A stretch of DNA of 64,000 nucleotides from Bradyrhizobium retamae (lineage in GTDB: Bacteria > Pseudomonadota > Alphaproteobacteria > Rhizobiales > Xanthobacteraceae), in NCBI RefSeq assembly GCF_001440415.1, contig NZ_LLYA01000192.1, positions 124,001 through 188,000 of the forward strand, read 5' to 3'. Of this stretch, positions 45,994 through 53,934 are shown one piece after another; within the stretch, counting starts at the first letter, position 1; each line of letters begins with the position of its first letter. Made by a program: the position numbers and the translations under genes. A model generated the notes under the pieces. It saw only the letters and a program-made list of their open reading frames with translations. It made no database searches and had not been told where the DNA came from.

Positions 45994-46725
45994 ATGCACG
46001 ATGTTTCCATCCCGGCGGCCCTGATCGCCGGTCTCGTCAGCTTCCTGTCTCCCTGCGTGCTGCCGCTGGTGCCGCCCTACCTGATCTATCTCACCGGCGC
46101 GACCATCGAGCATGTGGCCAATGATGGACCGACGCAGGCCTCCAAGCGCGCGGTGATGGCATCGGCGCTGATGTTCGTGCTCGGCTTTTCCACCGTCTTC
46201 GTGGCGCTTGGCGCCAGCGCCTCGCTGATCGGCGGCCTGATCCGCGCCTGGTCGGCGGAGCTCTCGATTCTGGCCGGCATCGTGATCATCATCATGGGCC
46301 TGCACTTCCTCGGCCTGACCCGGATCGGACTGTTAATGCGCGAGGGGCGGATGCCGATGCCGAAACCGGTCGGCCTCTGGGGCGCCTATGCCATGGGGCT
46401 CGCTTTCGCCTTCGGCTGGACTCCCTGCATCGGCCCCATTCTGGCGGCGATCCTGTCGATTGCGGCCGCCGAGGCCACCGTTACCAAGGGCGCCGGCCTG
46501 CTCGCGGTCTATTCGGCCGGGCTCGGAATCCCGTTCCTGCTGGCAGCCTTCATGATCGAGCAGTTCTCCTCGCTGTTTGCGCGGATGAAGCGGCACCTCG
46601 GCAAGGTCGAGCAAGCCATGGGCGTCCTGATGGTGATCACCGGCATCGGCTTCCTGACCGGCTCCGTCACCAGCATCAGCATCTGGCTGCTGGAGACTTT
46701 TCCCGCGCTGCAAAATTTCGGCTAA
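45994..46725 (+). CDS. CcdA-like cytochrome c biogenesis/thiol transport protein
   Basis: A 243-aa inner-membrane protein of the CcdA/DsbD transmembrane family with six membrane segments. The two redox Cys are visible in the classic places: SPCVLPLVPPYL (Cys21, helix 1) and GWTPCIGPILAAIL (helix 4). Such proteins carry reducing equivalents across the membrane to periplasmic thioredoxin-like proteins. A DoxX gene and a DUF255/thioredoxin gene follow on the same strand, which suggests a thiol-redox cluster next to a Cys-rich bufferin operon. The electron donor is presumably cytosolic thioredoxin. Confidence 0.9.
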   Translation: MHDVSIPAALIAGLVSFLSPCVLPLVPPYLIYLTGATIEHVANDGPTQASKRAVMASALMFVLGFSTVFVALGASASLIGGLIRAWSAELSILAGIVIIIMGLHFLGLTRIGLLMREGRMPMPKPVGLWGAYAMGLAFAFGWTPCIGPILAAILSIAAAEATVTKGAGLLAVYSAGLGIPFLLAAFMIEQFSSLFARMKRHLGKVEQAMGVLMVITGIGFLTGSVTSISIWLLETFPALQNFG

Positions 46726-46839
46726 GCCCCCGTAACAAGCGGGTCGGCGCGATCGAATTTCCTGTCAGGACCAGACTGCCGCCACCGCGGCCGCGACGTG
46801 GCCGCAGGTCGCGGCGTCACGAAATCTCAAGGGGGCCGC

Positions 46840-47304
46840 ATGTATTCCATCGTCAATCTGCTCATCCTGTTGCCGGCGCAGATCGCCTCGCATTTTTTCT
46901 GGGCCGGCCCGCTGATCATGCGGCTCATCGTCGGTTACACCTTCATGCTGGCCGGCTGGGGCAAGCTCAATCATCTGGCGCAGGTCACCGAAAACTTTAT
47001 CGGCTGGGGCATCCCGTTTCCCAGCATCCTCACCCCCTTTGTGGCCGGCGTCGAATTCTTCGGCGGCGCCATGCTGATCCTCGGCCTGTTCACGCGAATC
47101 CCGGCCGCGATGCTGGCGGTGGTCATGGTCGTCGCCATCAAGTCGGCGAAATGGGGCGATGTCGACTCGCTGGAGACGCTGCTCGGTTTTGAGGAAGCTG
47201 CCTACTTCGCCGGCTTCATGTGGCTTGCGATTGCCGGCCCCGGCGCGGCGTCACTGGACCGGCTGCTGCTGAATGCCAGCGGTCAGCCCAAAGCCTCAAC
47301 CTGA
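46840..47304 (+). CDS. DoxX family membrane protein
   Basis: A 154-aa protein with four membrane segments; the DoxX motif GPLIMRLIVGYTFMLAGWGKL lies at the start and FVAGVEFFGGAMLILGLFTRIPAAML follows. AAGGGGGCCGC precedes ATG 46840, which is favoured over the longer frame. DoxX proteins are linked to membrane redox and oxidative stress responses, and DoxX/DoxP-type proteins are often found beside MNIO (DUF692) systems, so its place upstream of the bufferin genes is suggestive. Direct function is unknown. Confidence 0.87.
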   Translation: MYSIVNLLILLPAQIASHFFWAGPLIMRLIVGYTFMLAGWGKLNHLAQVTENFIGWGIPFPSILTPFVAGVEFFGGAMLILGLFTRIPAAMLAVVMVVAIKSAKWGDVDSLETLLGFEEAAYFAGFMWLAIAGPGAASLDRLLLNASGQPKAST

Positions 47305-47394
47305 CACTCACAATCCCGTGACATCGGCCAATGCTTGAGCCCTGATCTCGCTGGCTGCGTAGCTGGAGAAAACGCCACGCTTCCGGGAGCTACC

Positions 47395-49170
47395 ATGAAA
47401 CTCGTCCACCTTGCCGCCTTCGCCCTCGCCGCGCTTGCGGCATCGCCGTCGTTTGGTTCGGACGGGCCAAAATGGAGTGAGTGGAGCGACGATCTGTTCG
47501 CCCGCGCGCAGGCCGAACAGCGTTTCGTCATCCTCGATCTCGAGGCCGTATGGTGTCACTGGTGCCACGTCATGGAGAAGACGACCTACGCCAATCCCGA
47601 GGTCAAGGAATTGCTGGCGGCGAAATATATCCCGGTGCGGCTCGATCAGGATGCCAATCCCGATCTGTCGAGCCGCTATGGCGACTGGGGCTGGCCGGCG
47701 ACCATCGTGTTCGGCCCCGACGGCACCGAGATCGCCAAACTCAGGGGATATATCGAGCCCGAGCGCATGCAGGCGCTGCTCAAGGCGATCATCGACGATC
47801 CCTCGCCCGGACCGTCAGTCGGCGAAGCCTTTGAGGTGAAGCCGTCGACCTCGGCCTTTCTCGACAAGGAGCAGCGCGCCGCGCTGATGAAGAATGTCGA
47901 TGAATCCTATAAGGAACAGCTCGGCGGCTGGGGCGAGAACCAGAAATACATTGACGCCGACAGCATGGACCTTGCGATCACCCGCGCCGAGTCCGGCGAC
48001 GCCACGGCGGCCAAGCGCGCCCGGCAGACGCTCGATGCCGCCATCGCGCTGATCGATCCGGTCTGGGGCGGCGTGTACCAATATTCCGAAGCGGGCTCCT
48101 GGACGCACGCGCATTTCGAAAAGATCATATCGTTCCAGGCGCAATATCTCCGGCAATACAGCCAGGCCTATGCGCTGTGGAAGGATCCGAAATATCTTGC
48201 TGCCGCACGCAACATCGAACGCTATCTCGCGGAGTTTCTTAGAAGTTCCGAGGGCGCGTTCTATGTCAGCCAGGATGCCGATCTCGATCACGACACCAAC
48301 GGACATACATACTACGCGCTGTCGGACGGCGAGCGGCGCAAGCTCGGCATGCCGCGCATCGACAAGAACCTGTATGCGCGCGAAAACGGCTGGGCGATCT
48401 CGGGGCTTTCGGCCTACTATAACGTCACCAACGATCCGACGGTGCTGGCGATCGCAGAGCGCGCGGCGAAATGGGTGATCGAAAACCGCGCGCTCCCCGA
48501 TGGCGGCTTCCGGCACGGTGAAAAGGATCGCGGCGGGCCATTCATCGACGACACGCTGGCGATGGGCCAGGCCTTCCTCGATCTCTATGCGGCCACCGGA
48601 AATCGCGACTGGCTCACCAGAGCCGCCAAGGGCGGCGAATTCATCGCGACCTTCCACGATGAGGCCGGCGGCTTCGTGACCTCGAAGACGGCGGAAGGCA
48701 AAACCGGTGTGCCCGCCAAGCTGATCGACGATCAGGTGCAGGTCGTCAGATTCATGAACCTGCTCAACCGCTACTTCGGCAACGAGGCCTATCGCGAAGA
48801 GGCCGCGCACGCGATGCGTTATCTCGCCGGCGCCTCGGCCGGAATGATGCGTCCCCTGCCCGGCGTTCTGCTCGCCGACGAAGAGCTCGCGGTTGAACCC
48901 ACTCACATGACGATCGTCGGACACAAGGACGACGCCCGCGCGAAAGACCTGCATGCGCTGGCGCGCGCGCTGCCGGCCCGCTACAAGCGTCTGGAATGGC
49001 TCGATCTGCGCGAGGGCAAGCTGCCCAACCCCGACGTCGAATATCCCGATCTCGGCGAACCCGCCGCGTTCGCCTGCAGCAACCGCATCTGCTCGTTTCC
49101 GTCCTTCAATGCCGAGGAGTTGCGGACTACGGTCGCACAGATGGCGAAGCTGAAGCCTGTGCGTGGGTAG
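47395..49170 (+). CDS. DUF255 thioredoxin-like exported protein
   Basis: A 591-aa protein with a signal peptide (MKLVHLAAFALAALAASPSFG) and the thioredoxin-like DUF255 domain with the CxxC motif VWCHWCHVM (Cys54, Cys57), so a periplasmic thiol-disulfide protein. The middle and C-terminal parts (about 180-560) form an alpha/alpha-toroid like glycosidases and YyaL relatives (KYLAAARNIERYLAEFL, DTLAMGQAFLDLYAATGNRDWL). GGGAGC precedes ATG 47395. Its redox domain suits reduction by the CcdA-like protein 0.7 kb upstream. The substrate is unknown. Confidence 0.85.
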   Translation: MKLVHLAAFALAALAASPSFGSDGPKWSEWSDDLFARAQAEQRFVILDLEAVWCHWCHVMEKTTYANPEVKELLAAKYIPVRLDQDANPDLSSRYGDWGWPATIVFGPDGTEIAKLRGYIEPERMQALLKAIIDDPSPGPSVGEAFEVKPSTSAFLDKEQRAALMKNVDESYKEQLGGWGENQKYIDADSMDLAITRAESGDATAAKRARQTLDAAIALIDPVWGGVYQYSEAGSWTHAHFEKIISFQAQYLRQYSQAYALWKDPKYLAAARNIERYLAEFLRSSEGAFYVSQDADLDHDTNGHTYYALSDGERRKLGMPRIDKNLYARENGWAISGLSAYYNVTNDPTVLAIAERAAKWVIENRALPDGGFRHGEKDRGGPFIDDTLAMGQAFLDLYAATGNRDWLTRAAKGGEFIATFHDEAGGFVTSKTAEGKTGVPAKLIDDQVQVVRFMNLLNRYFGNEAYREEAAHAMRYLAGASAGMMRPLPGVLLADEELAVEPTHMTIVGHKDDARAKDLHALARALPARYKRLEWLDLREGKLPNPDVEYPDLGEPAAFACSNRICSFPSFNAEELRTTVAQMAKLKPVRG

Positions 49171-49557
49171 CTGGATCGAATTTCGTTGTGCAACGCAAAC
49201 AACCGCCGATGCTTGCGCTAATCCGTTGAAGCGCCGCGCTTTCTGCGCGGCGCGCGCTTGCGGAGATCACTGCAGCACGCAAATGAAATACTCTCAAGCC
49301 GCCGGGGTTAGACATGGACGGGACGTCCAACCGCAAAAAAGAAAATTTTCTTTTGAGATTCTGTAACCAAATCGACCCCTCCCCCGTAGCTGGTTTCGGA
49401 TGAGCACTCAAATCACGGAGACCTGAGGTCCTCCGGCAAGCCACCGCGATCTGATTGCCATCCGTCCCTCCCCTGCGTCAGTGGGGTCTGTGATCGAACG
49501 ATCAACAGGTCTCACGGCGTCACTTTTTGTCTTCAAACAATCATCGAGGAGATCGTC
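49171..49557. other. Long leader region upstream of first bufferin gene
   Basis: About 387 bp. The first 190 bases show nothing I can name, apart from an A-rich patch (49333-49352) just before the promoter. An ECF-type promoter is at 49362-49388, listed separately, so the transcript carries a 5' leader of about 160 bases. That leader includes a short GGTCTGTGATCGAACGATCAACAGGTC-like inverted-looking area near 49487-49513. No reading frame with support. Confidence 0.5.
49362..49388 (+). promoter_or_regulatory. ECF sigma-type promoter, bufferin gene 1
   Basis: TGTAACC at 49362-49368, 16 bases, CGTA at 49385-49388 followed by GCTG. The same motif with the same spacing lies upstream of the second bufferin gene. 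TGTAAC/CGT elements are the classic form of ECF sigma promoters in proteobacteria. In Caulobacter the bufferin operons are controlled by the ECF factor SigF, so a similar factor is likely here. Confidence 0.65.
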
Positions 49558-49821
49558 ATGAAGTTGAATTCCAAATCCGGCGCGACGCTCGCCGCTGCCG
49601 CCGCCACCCTGTTCCTCGCCGGCTCGGTGGTGTCGACGGTATCGACGCCGGCGAACGCCGCCGCGGGCAAGTGCATGGCCGGCAATGCCTGTAAGGGCCA
49701 GAGCGCCTGCAAGGGCGCGGCCAACGCCTGCAAGGGCCAGAACGCCTGCAAGGGTCAAGGCTTCTCGGCGACCTCCGAGAAGGCTTGCGCCGCCATGGGC
49801 GCCAAGTTCGTCAAGGGTTAA
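49558..49821 (+). CDS. BufA2-type bufferin precursor (Cys-rich), copy 1
   Basis: An 87-aa exported peptide precursor. The signal peptide (about 1-35, cleavage after ANAA) is followed by a short core with six Cys (39, 45, 51, 58, 64, 77) in repeated ACKG units: NACKGQ, SACKGA, NACKGQ, NACKGQG. This is the pattern of BufA2-type bufferins, metal-buffering peptides whose Cys residues are modified by a DUF692/MNIO enzyme. The ribosome site GAGGAGATCGTC precedes the ATG. It ends before a strong hairpin and has its own ECF-type promoter, so it is a separate transcript from copy 2, which heads the bufB-bufC operon. Confidence 0.86.
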   Translation: MKLNSKSGATLAAAAATLFLAGSVVSTVSTPANAAAGKCMAGNACKGQSACKGAANACKGQNACKGQGFSATSEKACAAMGAKFVKG

Positions 49822-49837
49822 TGGTTCTGATCAGGTG

Positions 49838-49874
49838 CAACGAGGGCCCAGCGCTTGCCGGACCCTCGTTGTTT
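49838..49874 (+). terminator. Terminator after bufferin copy 1
   Basis: A perfect 9-bp stem CAACGAGGG / CCCTCGTTG with a 16-base loop, followed by TTTC, 16 bases after the stop codon. It isolates copy 1 from copy 2. Confidence 0.65.
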
Positions 49875-49906
49875 CGACCGTGCGGCTAAATAAAGTCGGC
49901 TTCGCG

Positions 49907-49933
49907 TGTAACTAAATCCAGACCCGCCACGTA
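49907..49933 (+). promoter_or_regulatory. ECF sigma-type promoter, bufferin operon
   Basis: TGTAACT at 49907-49913, 16 bases, CGTA at 49930-49933, followed by GCTG. The -35, the following AAATC, the 16-base spacer length and the CGTAGCTG block match the promoter of copy 1, so both genes are probably driven by the same sigma factor. Confidence 0.65.
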
Positions 49934-50015
49934 GCTGTCTCCGGGTGCAGTTTGTCGGCCGGAACTGTCGCGGCTTGCGGGCGATGCACCCTCACACTTC
50001 CTTTGGAGGAAATAA

Positions 50016-50273
50016 ATGAAGATGACCTCGAAGTCCGGCGCCACCCTCGCTGCCGCTGCAGCCACCCTGTTCCTGGCCGGCGCCACCGTATCGACCGTGG
50101 CCTATGCCGCCGGCGAAGGTAAGTGCGTCGGCGCCAATGCCTGCAAGGGCCAGAGCGCTTGCAAGGGTGCCAGCAATGCCTGCAAGGGCCAGAACGCCTG
50201 CAAAGGGCAGGGCTTCTCGGCCATGACCAAGGAAAAGTGCGACGCCGCCAAGGGCAAGTATATGCCGTCTTAA
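50016..50273 (+). CDS. bufA2: BufA2-type bufferin precursor (Cys-rich), copy 2
   Basis: An 85-aa exported precursor, close paralogue of copy 1 (signal peptide and core nearly the same). The signal peptide ends near AYAA; the mature core has EGKC at residues 34-37 and six Cys (37, 43, 49, 56, 62, 75) in ACKG repeats. GGAGG precedes the ATG. EGKC is reminiscent of the modified EGKCG motif of the MNIO substrate HvfA. It is followed by a hairpin and then by bufB and bufC, its likely maturation machinery. Thiooxazole or similar modification of Cys is inferred from the family, not from the sequence. Confidence 0.88.
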   Translation: MKMTSKSGATLAAAAATLFLAGATVSTVAYAAGEGKCVGANACKGQSACKGASNACKGQNACKGQGFSAMTKEKCDAAKGKYMPS

Positions 50274-50286
50274 GTCGCGGTCCGAT

Positions 50287-50312
50287 CGAGGCCCGGTGTA
50301 GGCCGGGCCTCG
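50287..50312 (+). terminator. Strong hairpin between bufA2 and bufB
   Basis: A perfect 10-bp stem CGAGGCCCGG / CCGGGCCTCG with a 6-base loop, 13 bases after the bufA2 stop. There is no T-run, so it may be a partial terminator or an mRNA-stabilising structure giving more precursor than enzyme. Confidence 0.55.
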
Positions 50313-50384
50313 CATCCATGCTAGGTTGACGGTGCAGTTTGGGACACGCCGCCGCACTTACGGCGCCGTTCGAGCGGAGACGAG

Positions 50385-51290
50385 ATGAACGTCGCAAGCA
50401 GATTGCCAGATACTTCGGCGGCTGCGCTTGCAGATCGTCCAGTGACATCGGCCAAGCCGTCCTTCCTCGGCTTCGGTCTCGGCCTGCGCCACCAGCACTA
50501 CGACGAAATCCTGAGCGGCAATCCGCCGATCGACTGGTTCGAGGTGATCAGCGAAAACTACATGCTGCCTGGCGGCCAGCCGCTGCGCACGCTGGATCGT
50601 ATCTGCGAGCGCTATCCCGTGGTGATGCATGGCGTATCGATGTCAATCGCCTCCACCGCCCCGCCGAACTTCGAGTATCTGCAGGCTCTGAAGGATCTCG
50701 CCCGGCGCGTCGAGCCGAAATGGGTATCGGACCATCTGTGCTGGACCGGCGTGCACGGCAAGAACCTGCATGATTTGCTGCCGATCCCCTACACCAGGGA
50801 AGCGCTCGACCACGTCGTCAGCCGCGTCCAACTGGTGCAGGATTTCCTCGGCCGCGCCATCGTGCTCGAGAACGTCTCGACCTACGTCCAGTTCAGCAAT
50901 TCCGAGATGACGGAATGGGAATTCCTCTCCGAACTGTCGCGCCGCTCCGGATGCTGGCTCCTGTTCGACGTCAACAATGTCTATGTCAGCGCCTTCAACC
51001 ACGGTTACGATCCCATGACTTTCCTCAATGGCATTCCGTCGGATCGCGTGGTGCAGTTCCACATGGCCGGTCACAGCCACATGGGCACCCATATCATCGA
51101 CACCCACGACCATCCGGTGTGCGAGGATGTCTGGGATCTCTATGCCGCGGCGTTGAGGCGTTTTGGCCGGGTCTCGACCATGATCGAGCGCGACGACAAC
51201 ATCCCGCCGCTCGATGAATTGTTGGTTGAGGTTGTCAGGACCCGTGAGATGGGTGAAAAAATCTTGCCGAGGTGCACGCAGGCGGAATGA
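50385..51290 (+). CDS. bufB: MNIO (DUF692) bufferin maturase
   Basis: A multinuclear non-heme iron oxidase of the DUF692 family, 301 aa, TIM-barrel fold, cytosolic. These iron enzymes modify Cys residues of bufferin precursors. Likely metal ligands are visible in order: Glu in WFEVISENYM, His in VVMHGVSMS, Asp-His in VSDHLCW, Glu in VLENVST, Asp-Asn in FDVNNVYVS, His in QFHMAGHSH, Asp/His in DTHDHPV and Glu in MIERDDNIP. GGAGACGAG precedes the ATG. It is 111 bases after bufA2 and its stop overlaps bufC by ATGA. Confidence 0.93.
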   Translation: MNVASRLPDTSAAALADRPVTSAKPSFLGFGLGLRHQHYDEILSGNPPIDWFEVISENYMLPGGQPLRTLDRICERYPVVMHGVSMSIASTAPPNFEYLQALKDLARRVEPKWVSDHLCWTGVHGKNLHDLLPIPYTREALDHVVSRVQLVQDFLGRAIVLENVSTYVQFSNSEMTEWEFLSELSRRSGCWLLFDVNNVYVSAFNHGYDPMTFLNGIPSDRVVQFHMAGHSHMGTHIIDTHDHPVCEDVWDLYAAALRRFGRVSTMIERDDNIPPLDELLVEVVRTREMGEKILPRCTQAE

Positions 51291-52072
51291 GCGATTTTGC
51301 GCGACAGCAAGCCGAGTTTCAGCGCGGCATCCTTGATGGCGATGATACGGTGCTGGCTGAAATCCTCGACAGCCCGCGCGAGAAGCGCGAAACGCTATTC
51401 GGCGTCTATCGCTATGCCTACGGTTCGCGGCTGGTCGAGGCAATGCGCAACGACCACGAACTGCTGCACCTTTATCTCGGCGACGAAATGTTCGACGAGA
51501 TGGGGTATGCTTACGTCAAGGCGCGCCCGTCCGCGCATCCGAACCTGCGCTGGTTCTCGCAAGACCTGCCGGAGTTTTTGAAATCGGCGAAGCCCTACTC
51601 GGACCATCCCGTACTGTCGGATCTGGCCGCGCTGGAAAAGGCGCTCAACGACGCCTTCGACGCCGCGGAAAGCAAGGTGGTCGAACTGGCCGACATGGCG
51701 CGCTTTGCGCCCGAGGCATGGTCGGGCGTGAGGTTTCAGCCGCATCCCAGTGCCTTCAGGCTCGATCTTGCAACCAATGCGGCTGCGATCTGGCTCGCGC
51801 TCAAGAACGACGAAACGCCGCCGGACGCGACCGCACTGGAGCGGCCGGCGCATCTTCTGATCTGGCGTCAGGACGTCACGCCGATGTTCCGCGAGCTTTC
51901 GGCGGAAGAGGCGATGATGTGGGATGAGGCCGCGAACGGCATTCCGTTCGGCGTGCTTTGCGAAATGCTCGCGACCTATGACGACCCCGGCAGCGCGGCA
52001 GGCCGCGGCGCCGGCTATCTGCACAACTGGATCACGGCGGGACTTTTGACGGATGTTTCCGTCGGCTCATGA
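51287..52072 (+). CDS. bufC: DUF2063 bufferin maturation partner
   Basis: A 261-aa DUF2063-family protein, the usual partner of DUF692 enzymes that recruits the precursor to the oxidase. The N-terminal helical domain (SDFARQQAEFQRGIL ... FGVYRYAYGSRLVEAMRNDHELLHLYLGDEMFDEM) precedes a C-terminal winged-helix-like part (RPAHLLIWRQDVTPMFRELSAEEAMMWD). ATG 51287 is chosen because it overlaps the bufB stop as ATGA; the longer frame from 51272 lies inside bufB. The next gene also starts by ATGA overlap. Confidence 0.92.
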   Translation: MSDFARQQAEFQRGILDGDDTVLAEILDSPREKRETLFGVYRYAYGSRLVEAMRNDHELLHLYLGDEMFDEMGYAYVKARPSAHPNLRWFSQDLPEFLKSAKPYSDHPVLSDLAALEKALNDAFDAAESKVVELADMARFAPEAWSGVRFQPHPSAFRLDLATNAAAIWLALKNDETPPDATALERPAHLLIWRQDVTPMFRELSAEEAMMWDEAANGIPFGVLCEMLATYDDPGSAAGRGAGYLHNWITAGLLTDVSVGS

Positions 52073-52878
52073 AGAGGAGCGCTCGGCGAATGGGAATGGA
52101 CACCGATCGCCACTTCATCGAGCGCATGCACTGGGACGAAGTCGCGCGGCGCATCGGTAGTGGCGCGGTGGCCATATTGCCAATCGGCGCCGCCGCCAAG
52201 CAGCACGGCTTCCACCTCCCGCTCAACACCGACCGCATCCAGGCCGAATGGCTCGCGGCCAGGATGGCGGAAAAGATCGACGCGCTGATCTGGCCGACGC
52301 TGACGTACGGCCATTATCCCGCCTTCGTCGAATATGCCGGCAGCAGCAGCCTGTCGATTTCGACCTTCGAGGCGCTGGTGCGCGAGATTGCGGGGCAAAT
52401 TCTCGTTGGCGGAATTCCAAAGCTGCTGGTGCTCAATACTGGGATCAGCACGTTAGCCCCGGTCGATCGCGCACTGGCGCGCCTCAACAGCGAGCGGATC
52501 AGGCATCTGTGGATCCACGAGGGTCCGCGCTATCCGCGCGTGGCGAGGCAATTGGCCGAACAGAGCCATGGCAGCCATGCGGATGAACTGGAAACGTCGC
52601 TGATGCTGGCGCTGGCACCGCATCTGGTCGACATGACGCGCGCCGAAGCCAGCCCCGCCCTGAACCAGGAGACGCCGGGCGCACTGACGCCGTCGGATCC
52701 GTACTCGCCAAATTACAGCCGCTCCGGCAGCTATGGCGATCCGACACGGGCGACGTCGGCCAAGGGCGAAGCCTTGCTCGCCGCCATGCTCGGCGATCTC
52801 CACGAACAGGCCGCTTCGTTCATCGCGCAACGCCCAGGTGAGGAGCGGTCGGCCGCGGCCCAAACCGTGCTGCGATGA
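52069..52878 (+). CDS. Creatininase-family protein coupled to buf operon
   Basis: A 269-aa member of the creatininase superfamily (metal-dependent amidohydrolases; MftE of mycofactocin is a peptidase of this fold). The core motif PIGAAAKQHGFHLPLNTD has the conserved His and Asp, and a later SHADELETSLML supplies His and Glu. The usual metal-binding Glu of the E-Q-H-G motif is replaced by Lys (AKQHG), so one of the expected metal ligands is missing. Start ATG 52069 overlaps the bufC stop (ATGA) and its stop overlaps the next gene. A role in processing or binding the modified peptide is inferred from context only. Confidence 0.85.
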   Translation: MKRSARRMGMDTDRHFIERMHWDEVARRIGSGAVAILPIGAAAKQHGFHLPLNTDRIQAEWLAARMAEKIDALIWPTLTYGHYPAFVEYAGSSSLSISTFEALVREIAGQILVGGIPKLLVLNTGISTLAPVDRALARLNSERIRHLWIHEGPRYPRVARQLAEQSHGSHADELETSLMLALAPHLVDMTRAEASPALNQETPGALTPSDPYSPNYSRSGSYGDPTRATSAKGEALLAAMLGDLHEQAASFIAQRPGEERSAAAQTVLR

Positions 52879-53858
52879 AAGCCGCCAGTGCATTTCGCTG
52901 GACCGCGGCCGCCGTGATCGTCACGACGTTGGCAAGCGCCATTTCGTTCCGCGCCGATGCGCAATCGGAATATATGCGCGACCGGATGCCATATGACGCT
53001 TTCGACCGGCTGCCCAAAACCGATATTGAAGTGCCAGGCGGCATCATCCATGCCGCGTTCGCGCCGGGCGACTTCATGCTGCCCAGGGAAAAATTGCTCG
53101 ACTGGATCAGGATGTCGGCTCGGGCGGTGACGACCTATTACGGGCGATTTCCCGTTAACTCGCTCCGGCTGCTCTTGGTGCCGGTGGATGGAGGCCGCAT
53201 TCGCGGCGGCACGACGTGGGGCTATCGCGGCGCCGCCATTCGCATTCCGCTCGGCCGCGATTCAAGCGAGGATGTGCTGCACCGCGACTGGGTGATGGTG
53301 CACGAGATGGTGCATACCGCCCTGCCCGACATGCCCGACCGCTACGCTTGGCTGTCGGAGGGGCTGGCTGTCTATGTCGAACCGGTCGCGCGAGTGCAGG
53401 CTGGAGACCTGACGGCCCAGGAAATCTGGCAGGCGATGATGCGCGACATGCCGAAGGGGCTGCCGCAGGCCGGCGACCAGGGCCTCGACAACACTGGCAC
53501 ATGGGGGCGGAAATATTGGGGCGGCGCGATGTTCTGCCTGCTTGCCGATATCGAAATCCGCAAGGCCACCAATAATGGCCTCGGCCTGCAGGACGCGATG
53601 CGCGGCGTGCTCGCCGCCGGCGGCAACCACGAACAGGACTGGCCGATCGAGCGCATTCTTGCAACCGCCGACAAGGCCGTCGGCGTCGACGTGCTGACCC
53701 GGCTTCACAACGAGATGGGGCCGAAGCCGGTAACGCCCGATCTCGCGGCGCTGTGGCGCGACCTCGGATTGAAGCCGGTTGGCGAAAATCTCGAGTTCGA
53801 CGACACCGCGCCGCTCGCAGCAATCCGCAAGGCGATCACCGCGCCGCGCGCACGATAA
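52875..53858 (+). CDS. Exported HExxH metallopeptidase-like protein (buf operon)
   Basis: A 327-aa exported protein with a signal peptide (about 1-29, RWTAAAVIVTTLASAISFRADA). A gluzincin-like zinc site is seen: HEMVH at residues 143-147 and a third ligand Glu162 in WLSEGLAVYVEP, as in peptidase MA relatives. Upstream is a beta-rich region with IRIPLG strands. The start is an ATGA overlap with the creatininase-family gene, so it is the last gene of the buf run. A role in cleaving or turning over the bufferin in the periplasm is a guess from context; general peptidase activity is suggested by the motif. Confidence 0.83.
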   Translation: MKAASAFRWTAAAVIVTTLASAISFRADAQSEYMRDRMPYDAFDRLPKTDIEVPGGIIHAAFAPGDFMLPREKLLDWIRMSARAVTTYYGRFPVNSLRLLLVPVDGGRIRGGTTWGYRGAAIRIPLGRDSSEDVLHRDWVMVHEMVHTALPDMPDRYAWLSEGLAVYVEPVARVQAGDLTAQEIWQAMMRDMPKGLPQAGDQGLDNTGTWGRKYWGGAMFCLLADIEIRKATNNGLGLQDAMRGVLAAGGNHEQDWPIERILATADKAVGVDVLTRLHNEMGPKPVTPDLAALWRDLGLKPVGENLEFDDTAPLAAIRKAITAPRAR

Positions 53859-53934
53859 GACGCATGAAGAACGTCGTTGCAGGCGCTCGCCCGCCAACAG
53901 CGGTTTCAACATGAAGGTAGCGGGCCGCAGGCGC

